The notes: generated from the sequence alone by a model not told the origin. A DNA stretch of 64,000 bases from Paraphoma chrysanthemicola (GCA_020744225.1 JAGMWG010000018.1:806001-870000), one strand, 5' to 3'. Counted from the first letter of the stretch, positions 1-10,645 are shown. A program made the numbers and translations.

Positions 1-324
1 GAAAAGTGGCGCTTGGAACTATGTTAGCTTCAGCATGACAACGTGAAAGCGGTTCTCATAGGCATTCGGTTCACGATGCTATGAATATCGGTAATGATAC
101 CTGCTATTCAGGCCCAGAGTTGTCCCGGGAGAAGCAAAATGGTGGCACAATTCAGGGAACAGCATATGTTCATTCAGATTCTGCTTGAGGAGTCTATACT
201 GCGTCTCGAAAGGTAAGTAGCTCCATCGCCGGCCCGATGTTGATATCTCTGATATCATCGGCGTCAGATCTGCATATCCCCCATTTCCTGAGATAGCATA
301 GACTGGATGTCTTCAGGTGCCTAT
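1..324. other. Window edge, no gene seen
   Basis: No open frame of useful length and no RNA-like structure stands out. It is probably the 3' flank of the secreted-protein gene that ends at 325. Confidence 0.4.
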
Positions 325-1920
325 CTAATCGTAAGCCACCGCAACCATGCAATCAATGCCGTGATTCTGTCGTAGGTCAGTAACGAGATCATCCATGGCA
401 ACTGCCAACTTACCCGTCCAGCGCCAGCATTTATAGCACAATTGATGGGCCCTGAAGTCCATGGCCTCGACTTGCAGAAGCCACATTGTCCTACGCCAAT
501 GAGATCTTGATCCCAGTGACAGCCATTGTAGTGGAAGTGGAGCTTGTGAAGCCACCAGTCATCTGTCAATACCGCGTCAGTTCATGTTTCCTGAAGAGTC
601 GTGGTTGGGCAACTTACATCCGCCAACCAAGAGGTTGCCCCAGCCGATCGGGATCGAGTACGCCAAGTTGCCGTCGTCAAAATTCAGATTCAGTCCGTTC
701 TCGCCCTCGGGAGCAAAATAACCACGTGCCTTCAGGGGAGTGCCTTCGGTGGCTTCGCAGTATTCGGTGACACTGACACTAAAAGGGAAGTAGCCGACGT
801 TGCCATCTTTAAGGAGCGCTTTCGAAGGATTGAGAGACCATTTGGGATTGATCTCGGTCACATTCGTTGGGTTCGACTCTTTATCTGCGCCTCGAGCATC
901 GATTGTACTAAACGTGCCCAACACGGCGCCACATGTCTCCGGTGCGGGAGGTTTGTTTGCAGCGCAACATGAATCCTTACGTTTCAGTCAGCTCCTGTGA
1001 CCCCTCTGGCCTGGGTGTCACATCTCAAAAACTTACATATTGCCCTTTGATTCGTTGGTATTCAGAGCCACCTTGACCGCAAGTCAACTTCATGCAAACG
1101 CACTCAGATAGAGTGCGGCGCTCTTTCTCGCACTTTGGATGGCAGCCTCCGTAGGGTGGGCAGTCCGCGCGTCGCTCAAGAGATGACTCCGGAGTGACTT
1201 CAAGAGCCCTAGCAAGTTCGATTGTTGGCTCAGCCGTGCCCATGGATGCGCCGCGAGGGTCGATCTCTATGTCGGGAAAGCCTCCCTTGACGCTGACGGT
1301 CCATATGGCGCGCTATTCTTGTTAGCCGGCTACCATGGTTGAAGAACATCTACCTATCCAGCGATGGACATACTCGAGATTGCTTAGCGCCCGAGCACGA
1401 AAGTGGCGGCCGTGACCAGCTGCCCTCGACGATGGACATTGCGCAATAGTTGTTGCCGATAGAATTGGTATGCCCAGACGTCCAACGGCATCCATCATAT
1501 TCATACTCAACGACTATGAGAGGTGAATGAGCATTAGTGCACTGATGCGGCGAGGTACATCACAGAAGGCTTACCGCTCGGAGGTGCCTTGTAGATAATA
1601 CCCAGAAGCTTCCCATTGATCTTTACGGTAACAGGATTCATGTCGCTTACAAGGAACTGCTTCTGGAAGTCGTGGTGAATCCAAAGGGCACTCGTGCACA
1701 TTTTGCCGTTTGAGCAGGTCTCTGTCACCTGGAACGTGAATGTAAAGTAAGGTGAGTAGGGAATTTCAGCCATCGTAGCATAAGAAGGTAAAACGCTGAT
1801 CTCGAAGAGTGGCGGTGGAGTTGGGAAGCCTAAGATCATAGACGGATACGGAGCCAGCGGGGCAGGAACAGCCGCCGCAATGGCCGTAACAGCGGACAGG
1901 ACAAGCGATAACAGCTTCAT
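325..1920 (-). CDS. Secreted cysteine-containing protein, six exons, function unknown
   Basis: Assembled exons are 1920-1575, 1513-1374, 1312-1037, 975-618, 562-414 and 366-325, giving 436 residues. All five joins keep frame and introns are 47-61 bp. The start is the ATG at 1920 because it opens a classic signal peptide (MKLLSLVLSAVTAIAAAVPA). The mature protein has a Cys-rich middle (CPPYGGCHPKCEKE, then CVCMKLTCG), a CCAANKPP segment, and a C-terminal part with paired Cys and aromatic residues (HFHYNGCHWD, GQCGFC). I do not recognise the family. The extracellular destination is inferred from the signal peptide and many cysteines. The acceptor of exon 4 (TAAG) is the weakest boundary, because the nearer CACAG acceptor would run into a stop. 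It could be a host- or substrate-facing secreted protein, but nothing in the sequence proves a role. Confidence 0.75.
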
Positions 1921-2525
1921 ATCGGTGGTTTACGGGGTGTCTGTAGAAGTAAGTACATACGATTGGCAGTGTCTTACACCTCACATACCGCTGATTACTT
2001 TGTACTGAGAGCGGACCTGTTGAGTCTCGAGTGCAGAAGGGGCAGAGAAGAAAAGAGGAGAGTAGAGCCAGAGACGAGGGATGTATGTAGTGGGTGGGGC
2101 ACGATGAAGGTGAGAGTATGAAAGGCAGCGCGATAGGCACGAGTACGGACACAAGCAAGGCAAACGGGTAAGAGCGAAGGACGACATGAGAGATAGCAGA
2201 GTCAGAGTGATGTGATTGCAAGCAAAAAGGAAATTCATTCAGAAGCACAAAACGGATCTTAAGCGATGGGACAGTGAGAAGTTGGCATCGAGGGGTCTGT
2301 ATTGTTGTTTGACCAACCAAGAATTTTCGAATCCACTGTTTGTCTGCAGATGTAATTTCGCTGCTCTGGACAACGTTGCTTGCGTATACTTCGACCACAA
2401 CCAACGTTAAAACGACGAGACAGATTTCGATTGGGTCACGGGTTTTGGTGAAAGAGATAATCCTTTAGCTTACATACCAAGTCTAGTCCTAGACTAACAT
2501 CAACGCCTACGCAATGCTATATGCC
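1921..2525. other. Intergenic: upstream of secreted-protein gene, downstream of dcp2
   Basis: Both flanking genes are on the minus strand, so this holds the promoter of the secreted-protein gene and the 3' end of dcp2. The overlapping short frames have no coding character. No other element is seen. Confidence 0.4.
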
Positions 2526-5354
2526 TCAACGCCCACGCCTTGCAACATCCTCCAAAAACCCAAGTAGAAATGTTTTGTCCACCGGACTCTTTCCATCATT
2601 GCCAGACCGGCTTTGTGCACTCAGTCCGCCTGTGCTTCCTGGACGTTGCATGCCTTCGCCTCCTGGTCCGAAGTTCGCTGGATGTGAAGTGGGAGGAATA
2701 ACAATACTCGGTGCGACTGAATCTCCAATGCTCGATATCCTACTCCGGGATGCCAAGTCCGCCGGACTCGCGGCCTGGCTTCCCTTACCAGGAAGCGGGC
2801 TGACAGGGCTGACCAGCCCAGACATAGTTGTCTTTGGTGTTGGCGGTAAAGGACTGCGCGCAATCGGAACCGGACTCTGCGTTCTCTGCGAGGCTGCGGG
2901 TATCCTGGGACCTTCTGGCTTGGGTGATGGCTTGCTGAAAAGAGCAAGCAGGGCATTCTTCTGGTCAGAGGGCAGAGATTCGCGACGGTCGAACGACTGT
3001 TGGGATGCTGGCGGAGCAGGAGATGGCGCGGGTGACACTCCAGGTCGAACAGCTCCAGGCTGTGGCGATGGACCTTTGAACATGTCCAAAAGACCCTTGG
3101 CATGTGCTGAAGGCGCCGGCAGCTGCCCTGGTGTGGTGCTCTGTGGTGGTCTCTTTAAGATCTGGGGCTTGAACGCTGTTTGCGGGGCTTCTGCAAGTTC
3201 TGATGGGTTCGATTGTAGACCATTTCGAGCGCTCGGTGTGGTTATCGAAGGACTGCGTGGCACTGACTGCTCGCGCTTCAGTATCTGCTGTGGCACAAAG
3301 GTAGCTGGTGATGGGCCTCGCGAACTGCCGCTGACAGGGAGAGTGTTCTTCTTCATGGTGTCGAAGTCGGGCGCATTGACGGGTCCACGGACGGTAGCAG
3401 ACGTTATACCGGCCGGCTTCGGCTGAGCATTGAACATGTCAAGCAGGCTCGTGTTGATAGGTCTGGCCGAATTTCCAGCAAGTTGTGCAGATACATAACC
3501 CGGGGTGTGTGGATGTGCAGACAGCTCTGCAGGGGCAGGCTCTGGAGAAGCAAGTGGCGGGGTGCTTCTGAACAGTGTCAACAGCGAGTCCTGGTGGGCA
3601 GACCTTGGTTTTGGCTGTGCTGGCTGAATATTGATAGGAGGTGATTGGAACTGGGGAGAGGCAAGCTCATTTGGCTGGTGTCGCGGGAGAAGTTGTCCTT
3701 GCACAGTTTGTGGACTATCGCGTACGGTAGGAGAAGATTCAGGACCCGACGGTTTCTGATCTCCAATCCTGAAGGAATTCAACAGCCCAAGAGTGTGCGC
3801 ATTGAGCTTGGGTGCAGGTAATTTTGAAGCTGGCGGTATTGCCGGCCCTGGCCCATGTGCACCAAAGGATTGGGTCTGCGAGGATTGGAAAGATTGCGGC
3901 TCGCCAGTAGGCCCATGTTGAAACGGTGGAGGGCCTTGTCCACCTGGCATCTGATGATTCCCCATGAAGCCCATGTCATTCGGATGCTGCGGGGGCGGCA
4001 TGAACTGAGGCGGCATTTGCGCATGCATGCCGTTGTCGAAATTTGGCGGTGGTCCTGGGAATGACATGCCTGGGTGCGGTGGGAAGGGAAACGGAGGCGG
4101 AGGGCCCATATTATTGAGCTGCGGAGGACGTGGATGGTGCTGGCCATGCGGACTGTGAGGTTGCGCAGGCGGAGGCATGACCTGATCAAAAGGCGTCCTC
4201 GGGAGAGACATCTGCGGACTTGCAGAGTTGTTGTTGCCCTGCTGAAACAGGGCCAACAGTGGGTTCGCCTGTGGTTGTTGTCTAATCGAAGCACCAGGCG
4301 CTTCTACTGGAGGTGAATGCATCCCGCTACCCACGCTGAGCAGACGCTTGAGCTCTGCTGCAGGATCTACCTGTGCTTGTGCCGATACCTCAGGAAGCGG
4401 GTCGCTTGCGCCGTGAGCACGGCCGAGTCGAGCAACGAGATCGGCGAAGGTGTCGTCGGGTCGCGCCTCGAAATTCGGAGGTAGCTCGTCGGCTGTCGTC
4501 TCTGCCTGTAAGTCTTCGTCGTCGGTAATCGGTATGCCGACAGGCGGTGCCAGATGCGCGCTGCTTCGAGCTTTCTGCCTGTCGAGTTTGTGCTGCTGCT
4601 TGATCCAGGACCTGAGAGGCCCGAGGAATGGCGCAACCATGTAGAAGCTGCTCTCCTTTATCATGTCCTGTCCAGTACCCTGTGCCTGCACCTGCACCTG
4701 ATTCTTTCGTCGTAGTGTTGGGAGGTCTGTCAATCTGTACCAGTCGATCTTGGAGATCTCTTTCCGCGTTCGTGGCTCGAAATATGTGTTGGTGGGCACA
4801 CCGCGGAAAACGTAAAGCATCATCGACTGCTCGCGCATGGTGACGGTGATCTTCTTCATTTCCTCGTCTGGCAGCACCAGGTCAGCCTCGCGCAGGTCGT
4901 AGCCTGTCTCTTCCCAGACCTCTCGCACGGCGCAGTCGAGGTCTGTCTCTTCCTTGTTGATTTTTCCGCGCGGGAAGCTCCATTTCGCGCCCTTCTTCCA
5001 GCCCTTGACCAACACCGCCTGGGTCATGTCCTGGTCCAGCATGATGGCGCCGCGCACAGGCACGCGCGTTTTGTAGGCGAGGAACTGCTCGTAGGCCTGC
5101 TGGTGCAGCTCTTCCGAGTAGGCTGAGAAGAGCGGACAGTGCTGAAACATGAGCTGCGAGAACTTGCGCAGGTGCATCGAGGGGAGGTTGTTGGGGTCCA
5201 GCGGCCGGATGAAGTCTTCGTAGAACCATTGCGCTTCTTCGATCTGGAAGCATATTCGCTCAACCGACTGCAGCTCCTCGTTGGGGAGGTTGACGATGAA
5301 GCGCACACACAGGTCGTCCAGCCAGTCAACTAGCGTCATCTTTGTACTTGTCAT
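2526..5354 (-). CDS. DCP2: mRNA decapping enzyme Dcp2
   Basis: Intronless, 942 residues from the ATG at 5354. Dcp2 removes the m7G cap from mRNA in the cytoplasm (P-bodies), committing it to 5'-3' decay. The N-terminal helical Dcp2 domain (about residues 7-95, starting LVDWLDDLCVRFIVNLPNEE) is followed by a Nudix fold. Its Nudix box at residues 130-152 fits GX5EX7REXXEEXG, with catalytic glutamates in REVWEET. The remaining 700 or so residues are Pro/Gln/Ser-rich and presumably disordered. They are studded with short leucine motifs (LLALF, LLTLF, LLDMF twice, LLGFL), like the helical leucine-rich motifs that bind Edc3/Pat1 in yeast Dcp2. The frame stays open upstream to 5678, but the extra residues look like translated 5' UTR and the family begins near MTLVDW. 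The Met five codons downstream of the chosen start is an alternative. Confidence 0.95.
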   Translation of the reverse strand: MTSTKMTLVDWLDDLCVRFIVNLPNEELQSVERICFQIEEAQWFYEDFIRPLDPNNLPSMHLRKFSQLMFQHCPLFSAYSEELHQQAYEQFLAYKTRVPVRGAIMLDQDMTQAVLVKGWKKGAKWSFPRGKINKEETDLDCAVREVWEETGYDLREADLVLPDEEMKKITVTMREQSMMLYVFRGVPTNTYFEPRTRKEISKIDWYRLTDLPTLRRKNQVQVQAQGTGQDMIKESSFYMVAPFLGPLRSWIKQQHKLDRQKARSSAHLAPPVGIPITDDEDLQAETTADELPPNFEARPDDTFADLVARLGRAHGASDPLPEVSAQAQVDPAAELKRLLSVGSGMHSPPVEAPGASIRQQPQANPLLALFQQGNNNSASPQMSLPRTPFDQVMPPPAQPHSPHGQHHPRPPQLNNMGPPPPFPFPPHPGMSFPGPPPNFDNGMHAQMPPQFMPPPQHPNDMGFMGNHQMPGGQGPPPFQHGPTGEPQSFQSSQTQSFGAHGPGPAIPPASKLPAPKLNAHTLGLLNSFRIGDQKPSGPESSPTVRDSPQTVQGQLLPRHQPNELASPQFQSPPINIQPAQPKPRSAHQDSLLTLFRSTPPLASPEPAPAELSAHPHTPGYVSAQLAGNSARPINTSLLDMFNAQPKPAGITSATVRGPVNAPDFDTMKKNTLPVSGSSRGPSPATFVPQQILKREQSVPRSPSITTPSARNGLQSNPSELAEAPQTAFKPQILKRPPQSTTPGQLPAPSAHAKGLLDMFKGPSPQPGAVRPGVSPAPSPAPPASQQSFDRRESLPSDQKNALLALFSKPSPKPEGPRIPAASQRTQSPVPIARSPLPPTPKTTMSGLVSPVSPLPGKGSQAASPADLASRSRISSIGDSVAPSIVIPPTSHPANFGPGGEGMQRPGSTGGLSAQSRSGNDGKSPVDKTFLLGFLEDVARRGR

Positions 5355-6082
5355 GGTGGATGTGAGTCTGGCCCGTGTCGAGCATGCCGTGGGCACAGGA
5401 GGAGCAGGTGGGGAGCTTGTCCGGCAGCTGTCGCGCTGCTGCGGCGATCGCGGTGGTACTTCGTAGCGAGTGTTCTGGACTGGCGCGACGGGTGGGTGAG
5501 TGGGTGAGTGAGTGTGTGTGCACAGCCACACGCAGAATGTCGGAGAAGGCGGGGCACGTGAAGGAAGCGTGGTGTTGTGGATGCAATCTGCGCTCGCGGA
5601 GCTCTGCAGCGTGCTGTTGGCTCGCTCCTCGGTCGGTCGCGTGGCTGTGCTGCTGTGGCGAGTGCAGCCGAGACTCACAATGACGTCTGGGACGAGTGCG
5701 CGACTGGAATCAAGGAGCCCGTCACTAACTCACCGCCAGCGCAATGCATTAAGAACCCACTTGTCGCCCGCTTCTACTTCTTTGTCGTTCATTCACCTCG
5801 TCGCCATCACTCAACATTGTTTGCTGCAATCGCACTTGCCTGCTATACATAGTCAGCGACGCGCCCTGAGGAAAGCGCGTTTCACATTTTCAGAGGAAAG
5901 AGCCGCCCGCCAATCGAGCGCCCAAACCCATTCTGAGACAGCCGCACCGCCGCCAGTCCTCGTCGCCTTTGTTTTGGAAGAGAGACTTATAAGGTCTCCA
6001 GGCAGGTCGAGGTCACGAACCTCTACAGAATCATATTCACATTGTTACCCCTTGCCATAATCTACCACCCCACACCACAGCC
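5355..6082. promoter_or_regulatory. Divergent promoter region between dcp2 and the DUF4112 gene
   Basis: A 728-bp interval between divergent starts that must contain both promoters and 5' UTRs. The minus frame remains open to 5678 ahead of Dcp2. On the plus side the 100 bp before the ATG at 6083 are A/C-rich (tctaccaccccacaccacag), common for fungal leaders. No specific factor site is claimed. Confidence 0.45.
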
Positions 6083-6917
6083 ATGACGCAATTAGTCGCA
6101 AAGTACGCCATGAAGAAGGTCATGGCGAAGGAGATGGACAAGTACAAGTCCAAGGATGCAGCAGGGCCATACGTAAGTACTACACGCTGGCATCACGTGA
6201 TCATGACTGACTTGCCAACAGGATCCGTACTATGAGGAGATCCCGCATCCTAAGAAGCCGGGCAAGATGAAGAAAGTCAAGAAAGAAATTCCAGCCTACA
6301 TTCCACCTCAGGAAGCCGATGTCCTTGCGCGAGCCCGCAAGACCGCCTACAGGCTCGACTACGCCCTCTTCACCATCTTCGGCATGCGCTTCGGCTGGTC
6401 CTCCGTCATCGGTCTTGTACCTGCCATTGGAGATGCTGCCGACGCACTTCTTGCACTCAACCTGATTCTGAAGATGCGCAAAGTCGAATGCGGCCTCCCA
6501 GGGAGCGTTTTGCTCATGATGATGGTCAACCTTGCTATCGACTTCATCGTCGGCCTCGTACCATTTATTGGCGACCTTGCCGATGCCGCCGTCAAGTGCA
6601 ATGGAAAGAACGTCCGTCTTCTAGAAGAACATCTCGACAAGGTCTACAAGCCCCAAGATCTCAAAACCCGGGACTCGCAGCTGCCACGAGAGCGCCGCCC
6701 CCGACCTGCCTCTGTCTATGTCGACTTCGACGATGAGCAAGCAGATCGCCAGAACGCTTTCAGCGACGAGTACGATGATGTCCGCCAACCACAGCGTGCC
6801 TACTCTGGGCGCCGTGTTCGTGATGAGGAGACGGGTAACCCGCAATACGATGCTCAGCGCTCGCATCGTGACGAGAGGCCTGTCCGTAACGGCACTAAGA
6901 GTAGCCGCAGGCACTAA
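6083..6917 (+). CDS. DUF4112 domain membrane-associated protein
   Basis: Exons 6083-6172 and 6222-6917, joined at a 49-bp GTAAGT..CAG intron; 261 residues. The middle carries the DUF4112 pattern: YRLDYALFTIFGMRFGWSSV, then GLVPAIGDAADALLALNLIL and a second GLVPFIGDLADAAVKCN, two hydrophobic hairpins with the repeated GLVPxIGD motif. The N-terminus is Lys-rich and the C-terminal 80 residues are charged, Arg/Asp-rich and probably disordered. Members are widespread in fungi and bacteria, without an established biochemical role that I know of. A membrane-embedded location is inferred from the hydrophobic hairpins. Confidence 0.88.
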
Positions 6918-7322
6918 GTTTCGGTCCTTATAACACTCTTGTGAATATTTCCTTGTGTACGACTGTTGTATAGCGTCCTCCCTGTTGCATTGGCTGGTCT
7001 TGTTGCAAAATCTGGCACGCGAAGGTGCAATGAATACCCTGTTCTTACTGAGCTGCACCATAGATATTGTAATGAATACTCTTTCCACCCGTTCTCTCAC
7101 GATGGACATCCGTCTCAGCATTTGCGCATAGTGCCTTCCATCACACTTGCTATCCCATCCAGCTCCTGCTTCAAATACTTGCAGTGTCACTACTGTACAG
7201 ATGCCACAGCAGCATCTCCAAGCAAGACTTCCGCCAGCTACGAGCTACCCAAGTCATCATCACCATTGTACATCACATCGTCTACATCCGCAAACGCACA
7301 TCGCTTCTCGATCACACTTACC
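6918..7322. other. Intergenic, no gene seen
   Basis: Between the DUF4112 gene and the first small membrane protein. A plus frame stays open upstream of 7323 but lacks coding character. The segment probably holds the 3' UTR of the first gene and the promoter of the next. Confidence 0.35.
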
Positions 7323-7649
7323 ATGGCAAACTTCAGCATCGAATCCACCTTCTTCGCCACGCCTCTCTCCATCGGCAACACCATCGTCTACGCCGTAATG
7401 GTTATCTCCTTTTACCTCTTGATTGCCACCGCTGCTTGGATGTTAGTCTACGCTTTCCGGTTCCTGTACCACCTTTTATTCGAACGAGTACGAGCGAATC
7501 GAGAGTCTGCGACGAACGAAGCCATTGGGCCGATCCAAATGGTCGATCTCGAAACGGAAGGAGACCAGGAGGGTCTCGGGGAAAGGGCGCTGGAGGTGAT
7601 TGCGATTACAGATGGGTACTTCCATCCTGGGATTCGAGCGCGCGACTAG
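7323..7649 (+). CDS. Small single-pass membrane protein, hypothetical
   Basis: Single exon, 108 residues from the ATG at 7323, which sits in a CACTTACCATGGCA context. It has a short polar N-terminus, one strongly hydrophobic segment at about residues 18-50 (IVYAVMVISFYLLIATAAWM), a basic stop-transfer region (FERVRANRES), and an acidic tail containing QMVDLETEG. No family is recognised. The next gene, at 7781, has the same size and layout with a comparable tail motif (IELVDMDA), so the two may be tandem paralogues or a functional pair. Coding status rests on this architecture and the similar neighbour; transcript evidence is lacking. Confidence 0.55.
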   Translation: MANFSIESTFFATPLSIGNTIVYAVMVISFYLLIATAAWMLVYAFRFLYHLLFERVRANRESATNEAIGPIQMVDLETEGDQEGLGERALEVIAITDGYFHPGIRARD

Positions 7650-7780
7650 CATACACAACACTGCTGCGGTTGTCAACGAGTCTTCTTCTTCCACCGACAT
7701 TGCTATCACCATTGTACATCACCCCACAACACATCACTCGTATCAATAGACTCACACATCACTACATCAAACCACGCAAC

Positions 7781-8110
7781 ATGTCTTCCTCCAGCATCAC
7801 CCCAACATCAACACCCTCGCCCCAATCCCAGGACAGGATTTCCACCAACGATGTCATCGTGATCGGCGGCTTCGTGGCCTCGGTCGTCGCGGTCGGCACT
7901 ATCACTTATATACTCGTCTTCCTACTACAATACTACTGCGCGGGACGAAAGCTTCGACAAATGAGTCAATCAGACACGATGTATGCAACTACGACTATCC
8001 CGCACGAGCATTCTGAAACGATTGAGTTGGTTGACATGGATGCAACTGCGGATATTGGGATCCACGGACCTGGGGATAGGAATGTGAGTGTTTCATGCAG
8101 TGCTTGTTGA
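7781..8110 (+). CDS. Small single-pass membrane protein, hypothetical
   Basis: Single exon, 109 residues from the ATG at 7781. A Ser/Thr/Pro-rich N-terminus (MSSSSITPTSTPSP) precedes one transmembrane segment at about residues 25-50 (VIVIGGFVASVVAVGTITYI), then Cys, basic residues and an acidic tail (ETIELVDMDATADIG). Size and order of parts match the gene 130 bp upstream. The frame stays open in front of the ATG back to 7184, but that stretch lies over the first gene in another frame and the 3' UTR, so I chose the Met just before the Ser-rich start. An intron at the GTGAGT at 8082 could replace the last few residues. Function unknown. Confidence 0.5.
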   Translation: MSSSSITPTSTPSPQSQDRISTNDVIVIGGFVASVVAVGTITYILVFLLQYYCAGRKLRQMSQSDTMYATTTIPHEHSETIELVDMDATADIGIHGPGDRNVSVSCSAC

Positions 8111-9062
8111 TGAGCATGAGATAGCGAGGAATCTTGCGCCCTTCTTCGCTCTCAATCTCAGTTGTACCAGTTCGTTCCGCTTACTTATCACACGTAGATA
8201 TCCTAGACATTCTTGCACATGTACCGCCTCTTCTTTCGGCTCTTCCCATCGACCATTCGCTTCGAGTCTGTGAACTCTTGCTCCCTCCGGGTACTTTCGC
8301 CACAGGGTTCGCACTGGAGTTGACAAGAGGTATCATTGCATGGCACAAAGCATTGTGGGAGTCAGACTTGAGAACTTGGACATGGCAGGTTGATCATTGA
8401 GTTGGAGCAAGATAGACCGAAAGTATCTCGGCCGGCTGTACTATTGACAACGGATTCACGATCCAGTTCTGTGTGGTCACTTGCTTTACAATACCCAAAA
8501 CAATCGCTTCAAGTTGTTCTAGCGCTCCAAAACTCGCTCGTCATATCGTTCTCGCCCATAAATCGTCTTAAACTTTCTCTTCATATCTCGCCAAATGGAA
8601 CAACACTTGCCGCTCATTCTAAGCAAGAGTTTGTAGTCTGCATGGTACATTGGTGTTGTTCAGGCAGTACTGGAGTCACGGCCTAAGCATCACATGGCCC
8701 AACATCGATGCGATATTGGAAGATGTATGTCACAGAAAATAGTGATGGGTTATGGAGAGTTCCGGCTGAGCGCTTGACAACCGGGCCCGGAAGTACACCC
8801 ATGATAGATGCCGCTGAGGGGGATTCACTATTTCCGACGCACGTTAGGCACAATTACACCCCACAGCAAGATTCAAAATCTGATTTTGTCAATCTTTCAT
8901 TGCGATGAAGACTCTGTACCTTTTACTACAGAATCATGCACCCTCATGCCATGTCTCAAAGACCAAGTGAACAATATCCCACACGACAATCCATTTCGTC
9001 GCAAAACGCCAAACTCCTCATCCCATTTTGCAAATGTACAACCGACACAACAGACCGTACCT
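8111..9062. other. Intergenic, no gene seen
   Basis: About 950 bp between convergent genes. Only short, low-quality frames occur on either strand and I see no RNA-like structure. It should hold the 3' UTRs of the plus-strand membrane protein and of nhp2. Confidence 0.4.
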
Positions 9063-9785
9063 TTACTTCCTCACAGTCTTGCTCGCCTTGCCAACCAACT
9101 TGACCAGCTCAGCATACGCCTCGGTGAACTCCTCGTCATCCTCCTCCTTGCCGTCCTTCTTCTTGCCCGTCCGGTCCCGGCTGATCATGACGACACTCGT
9201 TGGCCGCTTAGTTGCGCTCGCCTCGCCCAGCTGTGCGCGCGACTTGATGTAGATGTATGGCACGCTGTGGTCCTCGCACAGCACAGGGATGTGGCTGATG
9301 ACATCCATGGGCGAGATGTCTGCGGCGATGACGACGATGGCAATGGGGTTCGAGAGGTCTGCGGACGCGGTTTGCGATTTGCGCAGAGCCTTGACGACTT
9401 CTTTGACGCCGCGGCGGAGAGTTTTGGTTTTGGCGGCTAAAGAAGGATTAGTTTATGCCAATTAAATATGGTAATTGATAGCATGCAACATACACTTCTT
9501 GACCGTCTTGAGAATCTTCTTTAGCTCCTTCGCATCGTCGGTCAGAGGGAATGCGAATGGGACGAGTGCGCCGCGGGGCTCGTCGCCATCTTCGCCGCTC
9601 ACAACCTTGACGAGCGAGTCTTCTGGGGCCTTCTCGAGCTCTGCCTCGAGCGCGTCTACCATCTCAACATCGCCCTTGACTTTCTTGTCCTTCTTCTCCT
9701 TCTTGGGCTTGGTCACGCCCTCGGCATCTGCGCGCTTTTCCTTCTTTTCCTTCTTATCCTTCTTGACCTTTACTTCTTTCGCCAT
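9063..9785 (-). CDS. NHP2: H/ACA snoRNP subunit Nhp2 (L7Ae/L30e family)
   Basis: Exons 9785-9494 and 9436-9063, intron 57 bp (GTATGT..TTTAG); 221 residues. Nhp2 is a core protein of H/ACA ribonucleoproteins, which guide pseudouridylation of rRNA and support rRNA processing in the nucleolus. The first 40 residues are a Lys/Glu-rich stretch (KVKKDKKEKKEKR), then an acidic linker. The L7Ae fold follows: FAFPLTDDAKELKKILKTVKK, RRGVKEVVKALRKS, IVVIAADISPMDVISHIPVL, CEDHSVPYIYIKSRAQLG. The N-terminal extension is longer than in the yeast protein (about 156 aa). The family assignment is firm; the choice of Nhp2 over Snu13 rests on the RRGVKEVVK element and the basic N-terminus. Confidence 0.9.
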
Positions 9786-10645
9786 TGCGTAGGATTGAAT
9801 TCGAGGTATACAAGGAGCGAGTGGTGGATGTCAGGAAGGTGGGACGAAACAGCGTGGGTGGTTTCGTAGGTGCAGGTCGTGGAGCTGTTCGCGAGAGCTC
9901 CAGTCGAACTTTTCCCCAAAATTTCGCGAAAGTGCACGGACATCTTCTGCTAGCGCTATTTGCTTCACAGCGCAACATTCTAGCTGCTTGGATACCACTT
10001 CAACCGTCCTTTGGAGTTCCACACATGAAATTATGGCATTTAAGCACAAACAATTTGCAAAACGTTATACACGTTCATTTTGGGACAGGGCATGCCATTA
10101 CACCTGCTTCATCAATCTAACTACTTCCTGGATATGTTTCGCCCTCTGTGCCTGCAAAGCAAAGATCAAATACTGGTATATGCAATACGAAATCCCGCGG
10201 CCAATACATAGGAGATAAACAACAAAGAGGAGAAAGTATCATCGACCTGCAGTAGCTATGAAGCTCGCTGCACGATCGAGATGAGCAATTAGCGCGCTTG
10301 GGGCCAGCCCCCAGTGTTGGTCCAGAACAGTGAGAGGGGTATGAATAGAGAGAAGGGTATTACGAAGCCACAAGGGGAGCCTGGGCTCGGTTGTGTACAC
10401 GGGACTGGACCGACCACCCCAATGCGCCGAGTCACCCCGATCTTGAACGACAGATAAAGAGATGAAAGAGAAACAAAATGCGCCCAGTATGCCGCAATGC
10501 AGGTGTCCGAAACTCCGGATCATGCTCCCAGCTGTAAGGAGATGATGAAAGAAACATGAAAATGGACAATCTAGAAAGGGAACAAATAAACATTCAGGAA
10601 AATGGCACAGACGTGACCATAATGTTCAGTGCGAACTTTGATGGC
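9786..10645. other. Intergenic, no gene seen
   Basis: Lies between the nhp2 start and the stop of the C2H2 regulator, both minus strand. It should contain the nhp2 promoter and the regulator's 3' UTR. No coding or RNA signal is seen. Confidence 0.4.

Noticed and set aside
2521..3426. 301-codon open frame on the plus strand
   Set aside because: Lies antisense to the dcp2 tail; Pro/Ser/Gln-rich coding on one strand leaves the other open. No motif of its own.
7184..8110. 308-codon frame as one larger protein
   Set aside because: Its first two thirds overlap the 7323 gene in another frame and a non-coding spacer. Only the last 109 codons have protein character.
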